A stretch of 64,000 nucleotides of DNA from contig JAOPYH010000190.1 in the NCBI GenBank assembly GCA_025964715.1, forward strand, positions 18,527 through 82,526, in the 5' to 3' direction. Below are positions 39,073 to 48,744 of the stretch, piece by piece. The stretch's first letter is position 1. The number at the start of each line of letters is the position of its first letter. Both the position numbers and the translations under genes were made by a program. Source of the stretch: Streptosporangiaceae bacterium (GTDB taxonomy: Bacteria > Actinomycetota > Actinomycetes > Streptosporangiales > Streptosporangiaceae). Below the pieces are notes generated by a model that searched no databases, had not been told where the DNA came from, and saw only the letters and a list, made by a program, of their open reading frames with translations.

Positions 39073-41082
39073 CTAGCCGTTTGCGACCCGCGTGATCAGC
39101 GACCTCCGGGCTGGGGAGCCCGAAGGGAGCCCGAAGGTTCCGGACTCCCCACCAGCGGTTTTCCGCGGGACCATCGCCACGACCGCCTCCGCCGCGTTCC
39201 GGGCCACGTCCGGCAGGACCGAGGTGTAAATGTCGGCGGTGATGCCCGTGGAGCTGTGCCGGAGCATCGCCGAGATCACCTTCATGTCCACTCCGGCCGC
39301 CAAGGCGAGCGTGGCCGCTCCGTGCCGAAGGTCGTGAAGCCGGATCCGCGGTAGGCCGGCCTCGAACGAGAGCCGGTCGAACTGCTTGCTCAGGGTGGAG
39401 GGGTGGAGTGCCCGCAGCCGAAACTTGATCATCGGGTTGAACTTCGACAGCTGGGCGCGGACGAGCCCCAGGCCTTGAGACATGACGGGCAGTACGTCCG
39501 GATCCAGCGTGTTGACCCACCCGCGGTAGGCCTTGGTGAACGCCTGCCAGTCCTTCAGCAGGCCCCGCTCGGCCGGCGAGAGCCGCGCCATGGCCTGCGC
39601 GGTGCGCCTGCGCAGCCGACACCTGCCCGGTGGCGTCCGCCGTCTTGGCCAGGGCGTCGGCCTGCTGCAGGTTGTTGATGCGGTCCTGGATCTGCTGGCT
39701 GCGGATCCCCCGCTGCGCGTTCGCGACACCTTCGAGGGCCTGCTGCAGCTGCTGCTTTGCGGCGCGGACCTGCTGGGAGCCTTCTACGCCAGCACGTGCG
39801 GCGGCCCGCTCGTCGACGACCATCCGCTTGTAGGCGAGTTGCTGCTGTTTGAGCCGCTGCACCGCCTGGTCGTAGGCGAGCTGCGCCTCACGCCGGTCGA
39901 GTTCGTGCGCTTTGGCCTGCGCCTCGGCCTGTTTGATCGCCTCCTGCCCGGCGTCGACGGCCAGCTTGGCGAGGTCCTTTTGCAGCTGCATGGAGTTCGG
40001 GTCGGCCTGGACCCCTTTGAGGTTCTCCTGGGCCTTGGCGAGGTTCAGCTGTGCCCGCTGCACGGCGAGCGCGTCCTGTCGGGAGGAGGTCAGCTGGTCC
40101 AGGGCCATCCGGGCCCGCTCCACGGCGATCTCGTCGCTGCGCAGCGACAAGGCCGAGGTGACGGCCTGGTTGTGCATGTCGACCAGGCCGCGGGCCGCCT
40201 CCCGGCGGGCGGCGTTCAGATCTGACTGTGCCTGCCGGGCGGACTGCTGCGCATGGGTGAGCTGCCGCTCGGCCGTGGCCATCTGCTGGGCGCTGAGCTG
40301 CGCCTGCAAAGCTGCGATCGCGGACGCGTTGACCGCCACGGTGCCGGTACGGGTCGCGGCGGTGACGTCGTTCTGCGCAGCCTTCTGCCGCTGGAGCGCC
40401 TCACGGATCCGTGAGACGCCGGGGACGGCGACGGCAGCCATCCCCGCGAGGCCCAGGCCCGCTCCGGTGGCCGACGCGGCGATCGCGCCGATCCCCGCAG
40501 CGACGGTGGCGCCGAGCGGGATCGCCGCGAGTACAGCCATCTGGATACCGAGCTGGAACAGCGCCGACCGTGCCCTGCTGGTGTTCGCCCCGACGTTGAC
40601 GTTGACGGACCGGCCGAACATCCGGTCTGCTTCGTCACGCAGCGCCAGGAGCGTCGCCATGGCCGCCGCGGTGTCGGCGTCGACGTTGATCGTGGTGGTG
40701 AACGGGCCGAGGCTGGCCAGCTGCGCCCGGACCCGCTCGACGCTCTTGGGGTCCAAGACGACCTTGGCCTTGACCTTGGCTTCGGGGAGGTTCTTGAGCC
40801 GGGCCTCCAGTTCGGCCTTCATCCCGGTCGCGAAGCTCCGGCCGGCCGCGCGGCCGGCCTTGGCCGCTTCCGCATCGATCCGCGGCCGCGACTCCTTGAT
40901 TGCCTCCTCCAGGCGGCGGGGCGCCGGACTTCATCCCTTCGGCGAGGGTCCGGCCGAGACGGCGGCCCTCCTGGCTGACTGTCGGGTCCAGCCGGGAGCG
41001 GATCTCCCTCCCCCACGCGGCGGCGGAGATCTTGGGGAGGATGTCGATGCCTACGGATCCGGCGTCCTGTTCTGCCACCGTC
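39073..41082 (-). pseudogene. Phage tape-measure protein, frameshifted twice, fused at its 3' end to a tyrosine integrase C-terminus
   Basis: SVGIDILPKISAAAWGREIRSRLDP (frame 1), MKAELEARLKNLPEAKVKAKVVLDPKSVERVRAQLASL...RAREALQRQKAAQ (frame 2), LSPAERGLLKDWQAFTKAYRGWV then HPSTLSKQFDRLSFEAGLPRIRLHDLRHGAATLALAAGVDMKVISAMLRHSSTGITADIYTSV (frame 3). Confidence 0.8.
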
Positions 41083-41115
41083 ACCCTCCCCTGTCCCTGC
41101 TGGTCGGCGACGGGG

Positions 41116-41508
41116 TTATCCCGCCTGCTGCTGGTAGGTGGGGCTGTACTTGCGGAGCTGCGCCACCCGGGCGAGATGGGTTTCCTGCCGGCCTTCGGCG
41201 GCCTTATCGGCGGCGTGGTCCCGCGCCGTCTTCGGCGTCTTGACCGGCGAGGTCTTCGGCGGGTCGCCTTTGAGGCGCAGGCCGACCCACATGATCCGCA
41301 GGAGCGTCTGCAGGTAGGTGATCTCCGTGGCCTGCATCCAGTCCCGCTCGGTCCATCGGCGGTCTTCGAGGTCGCCGGTGAGTGCCGTCCGGGTCTGTGA
41401 CTCCGGCGGTAGCCAGCCGAAGTAGGCGGCGGCCGAGCTGGACAGATCGATCCCTGCTGGGCAGACAAGGCGCCGGGACTGTCGGCGTGGTCCGGGACGT
41501 AACCCCAC
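41116..41508 (-). CDS. Phage tail assembly-type protein remnant
   Basis: GWLPPESQTRTALTGDLEDRRWTERDWMQATEITYLQTLLRIMWVGLRLKGDPPKT; directly upstream of the tape-measure reading direction. Confidence 0.5.
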   Translation of the reverse strand: MGLRPGPRRQSRRLVCPAGIDLSSSAAAYFGWLPPESQTRTALTGDLEDRRWTERDWMQATEITYLQTLLRIMWVGLRLKGDPPKTSPVKTPKTARDHAADKAAEGRQETHLARVAQLRKYSPTYQQQAG

Positions 41509-41543
41509 GGGATGCGGCAGGAGGGGCCGTGGAGCCGGGCCCG

Positions 41544-41672
41544 TTAGGAGCCGGCCAAGGCGGCGACGAGCTCGGCGCGGCTCTTGCCCGCGGCCTCCTC
41601 GGCCGGCGTGCCCCGCGCGACCGCGTACTTTGCCGAACGACGTCGCGCTACTCCGATGCTGTTCGCCGCGAC
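41544..41672 (-). pseudogene. C-terminal fragment of another phage protein
   Basis: Frame RRRSAKYAVARGTPAEEAAGKSRAELVAALAGS* without a recognisable upstream N-terminus. Confidence 0.4.
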
Positions 41673-42542
41673 GGCTTCAACGCCTCACGCCAAGCCGGCC
41701 GCTGCGGTGGCCGCCGGGACCATCGCCCTCTCCTGTTTGACCGCCGCAATGCTGTACATGCCCGACAGCTACCGCAGCCCCATCCACCCGCCGAGCTCGC
41801 CCCCAGGCGCCCCAAGCGGCGCCAGGCCCTCACCAAGGGAAACGAGCGAACCGCGACACCCCGACCTCAAGCAGCTCCCCACTCGCCTAGGTCCACGTTC
41901 TCCCGCGCCGGCCGTACCGGTCGCCGACCACAGACCGACGTCTCGCCCTGATGGCATACGCGCCACCGCGCATCCAGTGCCACGGTTCCCCCGCAAGGTC
42001 CGCACGCCCCGGATCGTCCCGCCGCCGCAGCATCTCCCCGACAGCCCTCGTACGCCTGAGCCGGGATCAGACCGGCCGTACGGCTTCGTGGTGGAGGCCA
42101 GGGTCGAGGTGCTCCCGAAGGTGCTTCCGAAGGTGCTTGTGGCGGCCGCGGTAGACCTCCGCGCGCTGCGGGCTCCTCGCCTGGGGTTCTGATCCCCGCC
42201 GGAGTGGCGTGCTGTCGACATCACGACAGCTCCACGGCCCCTCCGGCCCTGGTCACGCCCATGGGTCCTTGCCTACATCGCGACCAGCAGATCAGGGCCC
42301 TCTGGTCGTCCAGTCCAGCCAGCGTACGAGGCGCAGGCCGCCGACTAACTTCTCGATGGCACTGGTGCCGTTTCGCCCACGATGGCATCGACATTGGTGT
42401 CGCCCGGAAGTAGCCAGGTCTGGTCCAATGTCCTTGCCACTCGTTTTCCTGCCTGCTCCTGCTCTCTCTAGCCGCCTCCGACGACCTGAACCACAGCGAG
42501 GGGCAGGTGCGGAAGTCGCCGCCGTGTCCAGGCCGGTACGGC

Positions 42543-42932
42543 TCAGGCGCCCACGCTGCGTAGCGTCTGCGCAAGTCCGGCGTCGATTCGGTCCATCGTG
42601 GATTCGTACGCTTCCGGCATGTCGACACCGAGCCGGTCGGCGAGCACGAAGACCCACCAAAGGCACTCGGCCAGCTTGTGCCGCAGCTCGGCGTCCACGT
42701 CGCCGTCGATGTCCCACGTGCGCTCGGCGGCGAGCACCAGGCGGCCGACGTAGGCGGCATCGTTGGTGAAGCCGAGCGCGAGCTCCGGCAGCGTCCACGT
42801 CCTGCCCAGCAGGCGCTGCTCGATCTGCTCGTACTGGGCCCGCACCTGCAGCGCACGGGCGTCCGCCTCGGCGAGTCCGGCACCGTCGTCTGACTGCTTC
42901 TCACTCATCTGGGGCTCCTCGTGGTGGATCAT
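42543..42932 (-). CDS. MazG-like nucleotide pyrophosphohydrolase-domain protein
   Basis: ELALGFTNDAAYVGRLVLAAER...ELRHKLAECLWWVFVLADRLGVDM. Confidence 0.7.
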   Translation of the reverse strand: MIHHEEPQMSEKQSDDGAGLAEADARALQVRAQYEQIEQRLLGRTWTLPELALGFTNDAAYVGRLVLAAERTWDIDGDVDAELRHKLAECLWWVFVLADRLGVDMPEAYESTMDRIDAGLAQTLRSVGA

Positions 42933-43066
42933 CGTTACCTTCTCGACGGTAGATCGGATTCCGGGCAGTTTCGGTCCTGGTTTGTCTGGCGTGGTGGCGG
43001 ATCGGTTTTCGGACGAAACACGTCGGCGCAGGCCGCAGGGCCGTTCCGTGGTCAGGCCACCACTCT

Positions 43067-44095
43067 TTACAAGTCGGTGATGTGGCTGTCGGCCACGGCG
43101 AGGGCCAGCTCGGGTCCGTAGGCGGAGGCGGGGGACTGGAATCCGGCAGTGAACGACCCCTCTAGGACGCGTCGGGCGATCTCCACGGACGAGTGCTGGG
43201 TGAAGCGGTAGCCGGTCGGGGTGTCGATCAGAGCGCGGGCCACGCTGCCGTCACGGCCGGTCGCCTCGGCGACGACCTTGCTGCGGCCGACCTCACGCTC
43301 GGCTGCGGTCGGCCCGTCGGGCAGGGCATCGAGGTCGATGTCGATGGGCAGCGGCTGGCCGGTCTGCACGTAGACCTCGATCGTGGGGACTCCTGTGGAG
43401 ACGTGGCTGGTGACCAGGTCTCCCATGGGGGCGGACACGCATGCTTCCGGGCCGCCGTCGCCGAAGTCGAACGATGCGGTCTTGGGCTCTGGCAGCGTGA
43501 CGATGTCGCCGTCGGCGCGAACCAGTGCGCCCAGCTCCCCGATGCCTTCGGTCGCGCTGGCGATGGACCCGCGGGAGAAGAGGTTCAGCCCGGCCGCCTC
43601 CTCGGGGGAGGCGCTGAGCAGCTTGAGAGCGATGCGCAGGCGGATGGGGTCCGTGACACGCGCAGCGGCGTGCGCGGCGACGCAGTCACTGGGCACGACA
43701 TCCCAGCCGGCGCCCGCCATGACCATCACGCCTGCCGCGGCGGCCTCGGCGTGCCGGGTCTGCGCGGCGGCGAAGACGCCGTACTCGGCGGTGGTGTCCA
43801 GGTAGTGCACACCGCCCGCGATGCAGGCATCCATCAGTGGGCCTGCTGTCTTGCGGAAGGGGCCGGCCACATTCAGGACGGCCGTGACGTCGTCGAGGCC
43901 GTCGCGCACCAGTGCCGGGTCATCGACTGGGAAGGAGCGGCCTTCCACGCCGAGCTCCTTTGCGAGGGTGTCGACGCGCTCCTGGTTTCTGCCGGCCACG
44001 ATGAAGTCGAGGTCCAGGTGCTGGGCGTGCTCAGCAACAAGCCGTCCGGTGTATCCGGTGGCTCCGTAGATCATCAAACGGCTACTGCCCGCCAT
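43067..44095 (-). CDS. Saccharopine dehydrogenase-like/trans-acting enoyl reductase family protein
   Basis: LMIYGATGYTGRLVAEHAQHLDLDFIVAGRN; VLNVAGPFRKTAGPLMDACIAGGVHYLDTTAE. Confidence 0.85.
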   Translation of the reverse strand: MAGSSRLMIYGATGYTGRLVAEHAQHLDLDFIVAGRNQERVDTLAKELGVEGRSFPVDDPALVRDGLDDVTAVLNVAGPFRKTAGPLMDACIAGGVHYLDTTAEYGVFAAAQTRHAEAAAAGVMVMAGAGWDVVPSDCVAAHAAARVTDPIRLRIALKLLSASPEEAAGLNLFSRGSIASATEGIGELGALVRADGDIVTLPEPKTASFDFGDGGPEACVSAPMGDLVTSHVSTGVPTIEVYVQTGQPLPIDIDLDALPDGPTAAEREVGRSKVVAEATGRDGSVARALIDTPTGYRFTQHSSVEIARRVLEGSFTAGFQSPASAYGPELALAVADSHITDL

Positions 44096-44237
44096 AGTGT
44101 GCTCCGTACCGTGGGGAGAGGAAAAGACGTGGGAAGGGCAGCGCGGCTCTGGGGCGGATTCGCCCAGGGATGCCTGCCGTGTTCCACGCTAGAGGCAGAT
44201 CCGGACAGGTTCTGTCCTGGTCTTGACCCGGTGTGGA

Positions 44238-45221
44238 TCAGGGGTGGTTGCCCGTAGCCGTGTGGGGGGTGGCTGTGTTGGTGCGGTACAGGGCGTCGAG
44301 ACGGCTCAGCAGTGCGTCACGGACGGAGTCGGGTGACAGGACCTGCAGCGGGGAGCGCAGGCTGAGCAGGTAGCCGGCCATCTGGTCGGGGTCGGAGCCG
44401 CCGATCGTGATGATCGTGTCGCGCGGTCCGTCGGACTCGTGGGCCGCGACGATCGGCGCGACCAGGCGCAGGGTCTCCTCGAGGGGCAGGGGAAACCGGA
44501 CCTTGGCGTAGAAGGGGTATCCAGTGCGGACGATGGTGTCGGAGACGAGCTGTGCGGCATCGGGGGGAGCGGCCAGGTCGACGACGAGACCGGTGGGATG
44601 GGCGTCCAGGACCCGGTCCGCACGGAAGCTGCGCCATGCATCACGGTCGACATCACGGGCCACGAAATACCAGTGGGCCCCTGTGTAGACCAGGCGATGC
44701 GGGTCGACGTCGCGGACACTGGTGTTGCCCTGCATGTCCCGGTAGGACAGCCGCGTTCGCTCCGTTGCGCGGCAGACGGAGGCAAGCACGAGCAGCACGG
44801 CGGCGGAGGCCTGCGGAGCGGGTGAACGTGGTGTGTGCTCCACGGCGGCGTCCAGACTCGCCAGCCGCGCGGCCATGCGCTTGGGCAGAATCTGCTGGAG
44901 CTTCAGCAGAGCCGACAACGCTGCTTGGTCACCGCCGAGGGCCGCGCCGTGGGCGGCCTCCCGAAGGGCCACGGCTACGGCGAACGCCTCATCGTCGTCC
45001 AGGTTCAGCGGCGGCACCCGTGCTCCGGCACTCAGCCGGTAGCCACCGCCTGGGCCGGGTACCGACTCCACGCCGTATCCCAGCTCACGCAGCCGGTCGA
45101 CATCCCGGCGGACCGTGCGCTCGGTGACCTCCAACCGGGCTGCCAACTCCGCGTTCGACCACGTGGGTCTGCTCGACAGCAGCGACACCAATCGCAGCAG
45201 ACGGGCAGATGTAGCGATCAC
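44238..45221 (-). CDS. YafY-type HTH/WYL-domain regulator
   Basis: LLRLVSLLSSRPTWSNAELAARLEVTERTVRRDVDRLRELGYGVES; DPHRLVYTGAHWYFVARDVDRDAWRSFRADRV. Confidence 0.92.
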   Translation of the reverse strand: MIATSARLLRLVSLLSSRPTWSNAELAARLEVTERTVRRDVDRLRELGYGVESVPGPGGGYRLSAGARVPPLNLDDDEAFAVAVALREAAHGAALGGDQAALSALLKLQQILPKRMAARLASLDAAVEHTPRSPAPQASAAVLLVLASVCRATERTRLSYRDMQGNTSVRDVDPHRLVYTGAHWYFVARDVDRDAWRSFRADRVLDAHPTGLVVDLAAPPDAAQLVSDTIVRTGYPFYAKVRFPLPLEETLRLVAPIVAAHESDGPRDTIITIGGSDPDQMAGYLLSLRSPLQVLSPDSVRDALLSRLDALYRTNTATPHTATGNHP

Positions 45222-45521
45222 AACGCGAGCCTACGACAGCGGCGAGGACGGCTCCTGGCGGTCTGGGGGGCTTCTGCGTTGTCCCGTGAGCGCGGCGACC
45301 TCCATTCGGATGCACGACGGTCACCGGCCTCGGTGCACTGGGGAGGACGCCGTCGCGCACCTCGATGGCCGCATGGGAGCCCGTAGGGAGCCCGTACGTC
45401 CCGGAACAACGCGGTCCGGCGCGGAGAATCTGACACGTCCCGGCATGCCACAGCGCCCGCGAGCGGCAGAAACGACACATTGCGACATCGCCCGGCATCA
45501 CCTGACACGTCCGCTCACTGT

Positions 45522-45565
45522 TTCCTAAACCGTGAGCCGCAGGTTCGAATCCTGCCGGGGGCACC
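45522..45565 (+). repeat. att copy 3 (tRNA-Arg 3' end)
   Basis: Exact 44-bp core; extended 47-bp match to copy 1 (45520-45566 vs 36601-36647). Confidence 0.92.
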
Positions 45566-45920
45566 CACCACACGCAGCGAAGACCCCTACCTGACCGGCG
45601 GAAACGCCGGACCGGCAGGGGCCTTCTCCTGTGTCACCGTGTGCCGATGATTGTCGGTCTAAGCCGGTGTCTGTGCCCAGGGCATGGGCACGGCCACGGG
45701 ATGGCTACGGGATGAGACCGACCTGCAGCAAGCGCAAGCCGAGCGCGTGCAGCGACACACCCCGCCAGCGGCGCGTCACCGACCTGTACGGGCAGGCGGT
45801 CGAGCAGCCGGGCCATGACGCCCTGCAACGGTGACGACCTGCCGTCCGATCAGGGGCGGCGTCTCAGGCGCGCCTACAGGCGTTCCGGGGGCTCCAGGCA
45901 CTCCGCGGTGTTCAGACACT

Positions 45921-46352
45921 TCAGGACGCGCCCCCGCCCCCGGCACCGGCACCGGCGCCGGCTGCCGCCTCACCTGCCCCCTGCTCCCGTTCCGCCCGTT
46001 CCCGCGTCGGCCGCACTCTCTGGACCGGCATCTGCATAGGACGCATTTCGTGCTCCATCTCCTGCTGCGCGCGTTGCCGCTGCATCTGCCCGCTCGTGCT
46101 CCTGCCGAAGTTGTGATTCCGGTTGATCACAATGACGCGCTGGTGATGGCGAAAGTGGTTGCTGTGCCATTGGCGGAAATGGTGATGGTTGCTGGTGCGG
46201 CAGCCGCCGCCACCGCGGCATCCCATGCTCACCTGGGGTGCGGCGGCCAGAGCTTCCGCACTGGCCGGGGATGCCGCCCCGACCGCGAGGGCGGCACCAC
46301 CCGCGAAGACCAGGCCAGACACGACAACCGCCATCCGCTTCGGAACTCCCAT
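45921..46352 (-). CDS. Secreted His/Asn/Arg-rich small protein
   Basis: MGVPKRMAVVVSGLVFAGGAALAVGAASPASAEA signal peptide; SNHHHFRQWHSNHFRHHQRVIVINRNHN; RBS GGAGGAAA. Confidence 0.75.
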   Translation of the reverse strand: MGVPKRMAVVVSGLVFAGGAALAVGAASPASAEALAAAPQVSMGCRGGGGCRTSNHHHFRQWHSNHFRHHQRVIVINRNHNFGRSTSGQMQRQRAQQEMEHEMRPMQMPVQRVRPTRERAEREQGAGEAAAGAGAGAGGGGAS

Positions 46353-46680
46353 GGAACTTTCCTCCTTGGAGAAATTAGCCATAAGGCTACATTCGGATTT
46401 CGATGGAACCAGATCGGCGCCGTAGCCTGACTTGACGTCACAGCCGGCACTGAGCCAACGAATTCACCCAGCACCTGACTCCATATCCTAAGTTCCACTT
46501 ACATGATCCCCTGGACCAACTCCGCGAAACCGCATCATGGGAGACTTGGCGTCCATCAAACAGTCTCGGCGAACCTGCTTTAATGAAGACGATCATGCAT
46601 ATTAAGCACTTGTATACGCCATTAAACAGGTGTATGCCCAGATCGCCATGGCGGTCCATGCGCAACGCTGTCCCACGCGT
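46230..46680. repeat. Near-identical promoter plus signal-peptide duplication, copy A
   Basis: About 450 bp matching ~47003-47453 with few substitutions. Confidence 0.85.
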
Positions 46681-46712
46681 TGTAGGCCGACCGCGGGACC
46701 ACACGACAAAAG

Positions 46713-46747
46713 GAGGGGGCCTCGCACTGATAGGTGCGAGCCCCCTC
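46713..46747 (-). terminator. Intrinsic terminator-like hairpin after the 46770..47123 gene
   Basis: Minus strand GGGGGCTCGCA...TGCGAGGCCCCCTCCTTTT. Confidence 0.7.
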
Positions 46748-46769
46748 AACGCCCCCGGCCGCGTAGCGG

Positions 46770-47123
46770 TCAGGCCAGTAGCGAAGTCCCAGGCGCCCCG
46801 GGCGCCAGGGGAGCTCCAGATGATCCCGACGCTTCGGAGGAGTCAGAATCTCCGGCTACGCCGCCCGTCCCGCCTGGCGCGCCCGGAGCGCCCGGGGATC
46901 CGGCCTTTCCGGATGTGCCTTTCGCCTGGCGCGACACTTCACCCGGCTCAGGGTCCTTCGAGGCCGAGCCAGGAGCCGGCAGCGCGCCGTCTCCCGCGCG
47001 CACCTGGGGTGCGGCCACCAGAGCTTCCGCACTGGCCGGAGATGCCGCCCCGACCGCGAGGGCGGCACCACCCGCGAAGACCAGGCCAGACACGACAACC
47101 GCCATCCGCTTCGGAACTCCCAT
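46770..47123 (-). CDS. Secreted Gly/Ala/Pro/Ser-rich protein, paralogous signal peptide to 45921..46352
   Basis: Same MGVPKRMAVVVSGLVFAGGAALAVGAASPASAEA leader, mature part PGAPGAPGGTGGVAGDSDSSEASGSSGAPLAPGAPGTS. Confidence 0.75.
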   Translation of the reverse strand: MGVPKRMAVVVSGLVFAGGAALAVGAASPASAEALVAAPQVRAGDGALPAPGSASKDPEPGEVSRQAKGTSGKAGSPGAPGAPGGTGGVAGDSDSSEASGSSGAPLAPGAPGTSLLA

Positions 47124-47453
47124 GGAACTTTCCTCCTTCGAGAAATTAGCCATAAGGCTACATTCGGATTTCGATGGAACCAGATCGGCGCCGTAGCCTG
47201 ACTTGACGTCATAACCGGCACTGAGCCAACGAATTCACCCAGCACCTGACTCCATATCCCAAGTTCCACTTACATGATCCCCTGGACCAACTCCGCGAAA
47301 CCGCACCATGGGAGACTTGGCGTCCATCAAACAGTCTCGGCGAACCTGCTTTAATGAAGACGATCATGCATATTAAGCACTTCTTTTCGCCATTAGATAG
47401 GTGTATGTCCAGATCGCCCTGCCGGTCGATGCCGAACGCTGTCCCGTGCGGGT
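47003..47453. repeat. Near-identical promoter plus signal-peptide duplication, copy B
   Basis: Matches 46230-46680. Confidence 0.85.
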
Positions 47454-47729
47454 TATGGCCCCGCTCGTACGCGTGCACGTCCGCGGTCTCGAGGAGGCGC
47501 AGCACGGCGGGCCGGAGAGGGCCCGGAAACGCTGTTTGTCTTCCTGGCCAGCGGGGACCACGTCCTGAGGTTCCGCCAGGGCCATCTGACGAGCAGCACC
47601 TCGCGGACGCGGGGACCACGGCATGGAGAGCCAGACCCCGGCAATCCGACCGGCCGGCCTGCGGGAGAGCACCGTTCAGGGCCACTGTGAGCGCGAACGC
47701 CGGGGCGTCAACGGGCAGGGAGGACCACG

Positions 47730-48527
47730 ATGAGCGAACGCCCGCAAACCCAGCCAGAGAGCGATGCCCTCCATCTCGCCCATCGCACAGATGGGCATTA
47801 CGCACGCATCGCGAGCAGCTACAACGACACCTGGTCGAACCGATCCGAGTACCTGACCTGGATGAGCAGGCAGATCGCAGACCGGTTCCGAATGTCCTCG
47901 GGAGCCCGAATCGCCGACATCGGGGCGGGCACCGGGCTGTTCCTCGGCGAACTCGCGGAGTCGGCGTCGCCACAGGTCCCGATCCTGTGTGTCGACCCCT
48001 CGGCCGAGATGCTCCAGCACCTTCCCGAGGACCCGCGGCTGCGACCTATCCATGGCACCGCTGAGGACATCGCCGCCGGCCGGGTGGCGCTCCCCTACGA
48101 GCAGCTCGACGGGCTCCTGATCAAGGAGACCATCCACCACCTGCGAGACGTGCCCGGCACCTTGCGTGGGCTCACCGATCTGCTGGCATCCAGTGGCCGC
48201 ATGCTGGTCGTCACACTGCCACCGGCGCTGGACTACCCACTGTTCCAGGCCGCGCTCGACCGCTTCGCCGCGACGCAACCCGAGCCGGAGAGCATCGCGG
48301 AAGCCATGCGGGCGGCTGGACTCGAGACGGAGTACACGATCGAGGTCTTCCCCGTCACTGTCGACCGGGCGCACTACATCGACCTGGTCGCCAACCTGTG
48401 GATGTCCGTGCTGTCCACCTTTACGGACGAAGAGCTCGCAGCCGGACTCGGCGAGATGCGGGAGCGGTACACACAGCGGGAGCTGCACTTCATGGACCGT
48501 TTCGCATTCATATACGGGGTTCGGTGA
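47730..48527 (+). CDS. Class I SAM-dependent methyltransferase
   Basis: ARIADIGAGTGLFLGELAE; VDPSAEMLQHL; IKETIHHLRDVPGTLRG. Confidence 0.88.
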   Translation: MSERPQTQPESDALHLAHRTDGHYARIASSYNDTWSNRSEYLTWMSRQIADRFRMSSGARIADIGAGTGLFLGELAESASPQVPILCVDPSAEMLQHLPEDPRLRPIHGTAEDIAAGRVALPYEQLDGLLIKETIHHLRDVPGTLRGLTDLLASSGRMLVVTLPPALDYPLFQAALDRFAATQPEPESIAEAMRAAGLETEYTIEVFPVTVDRAHYIDLVANLWMSVLSTFTDEELAAGLGEMRERYTQRELHFMDRFAFIYGVR

Positions 48528-48744
48528 AACGGCGCGGGCCGACGGAGGAGTCCGTCGATGTGGTCGGTGAAGCGGCGGCCAGGGCGTGCGGGCCTCTTGA
48601 TCCTTGGTCCCCGAAGAGACGTCGGCCTTCGGCTGCGCCGGCTGCCACGAGGTGCCACGCCAGTGTTCTGATGATCATCTCGGAGCGGTTTCGGATGGCC
48701 GATTACAATGGAACCCCAGGTCCGTAACAGCGAGGACGATCGCT

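Noticed and set aside
41584-42224. Competing ORFs on both strands (202 aa + / 151 aa -)
   Set aside because: Low-complexity Arg/Pro/Ser-rich translations without recognisable domains; probably phage debris rather than genes.
36603-45565. CRISPR-like array from three identical 44-bp repeats
   Set aside because: Spacing is kilobases and the sequence is the tRNA-Arg 3' end; these are att sites.
46583-47196. 188-aa plus-strand ORFs overlapping the secreted-protein cassettes
   Set aside because: Antisense to genes with RBS, signal peptide and terminator; explained by the duplication.
47209-47973. 254-aa minus-strand ORF
   Set aside because: Mostly non-conserved upstream sequence plus the duplicated leader; overlaps a well-supported methyltransferase on the plus strand.
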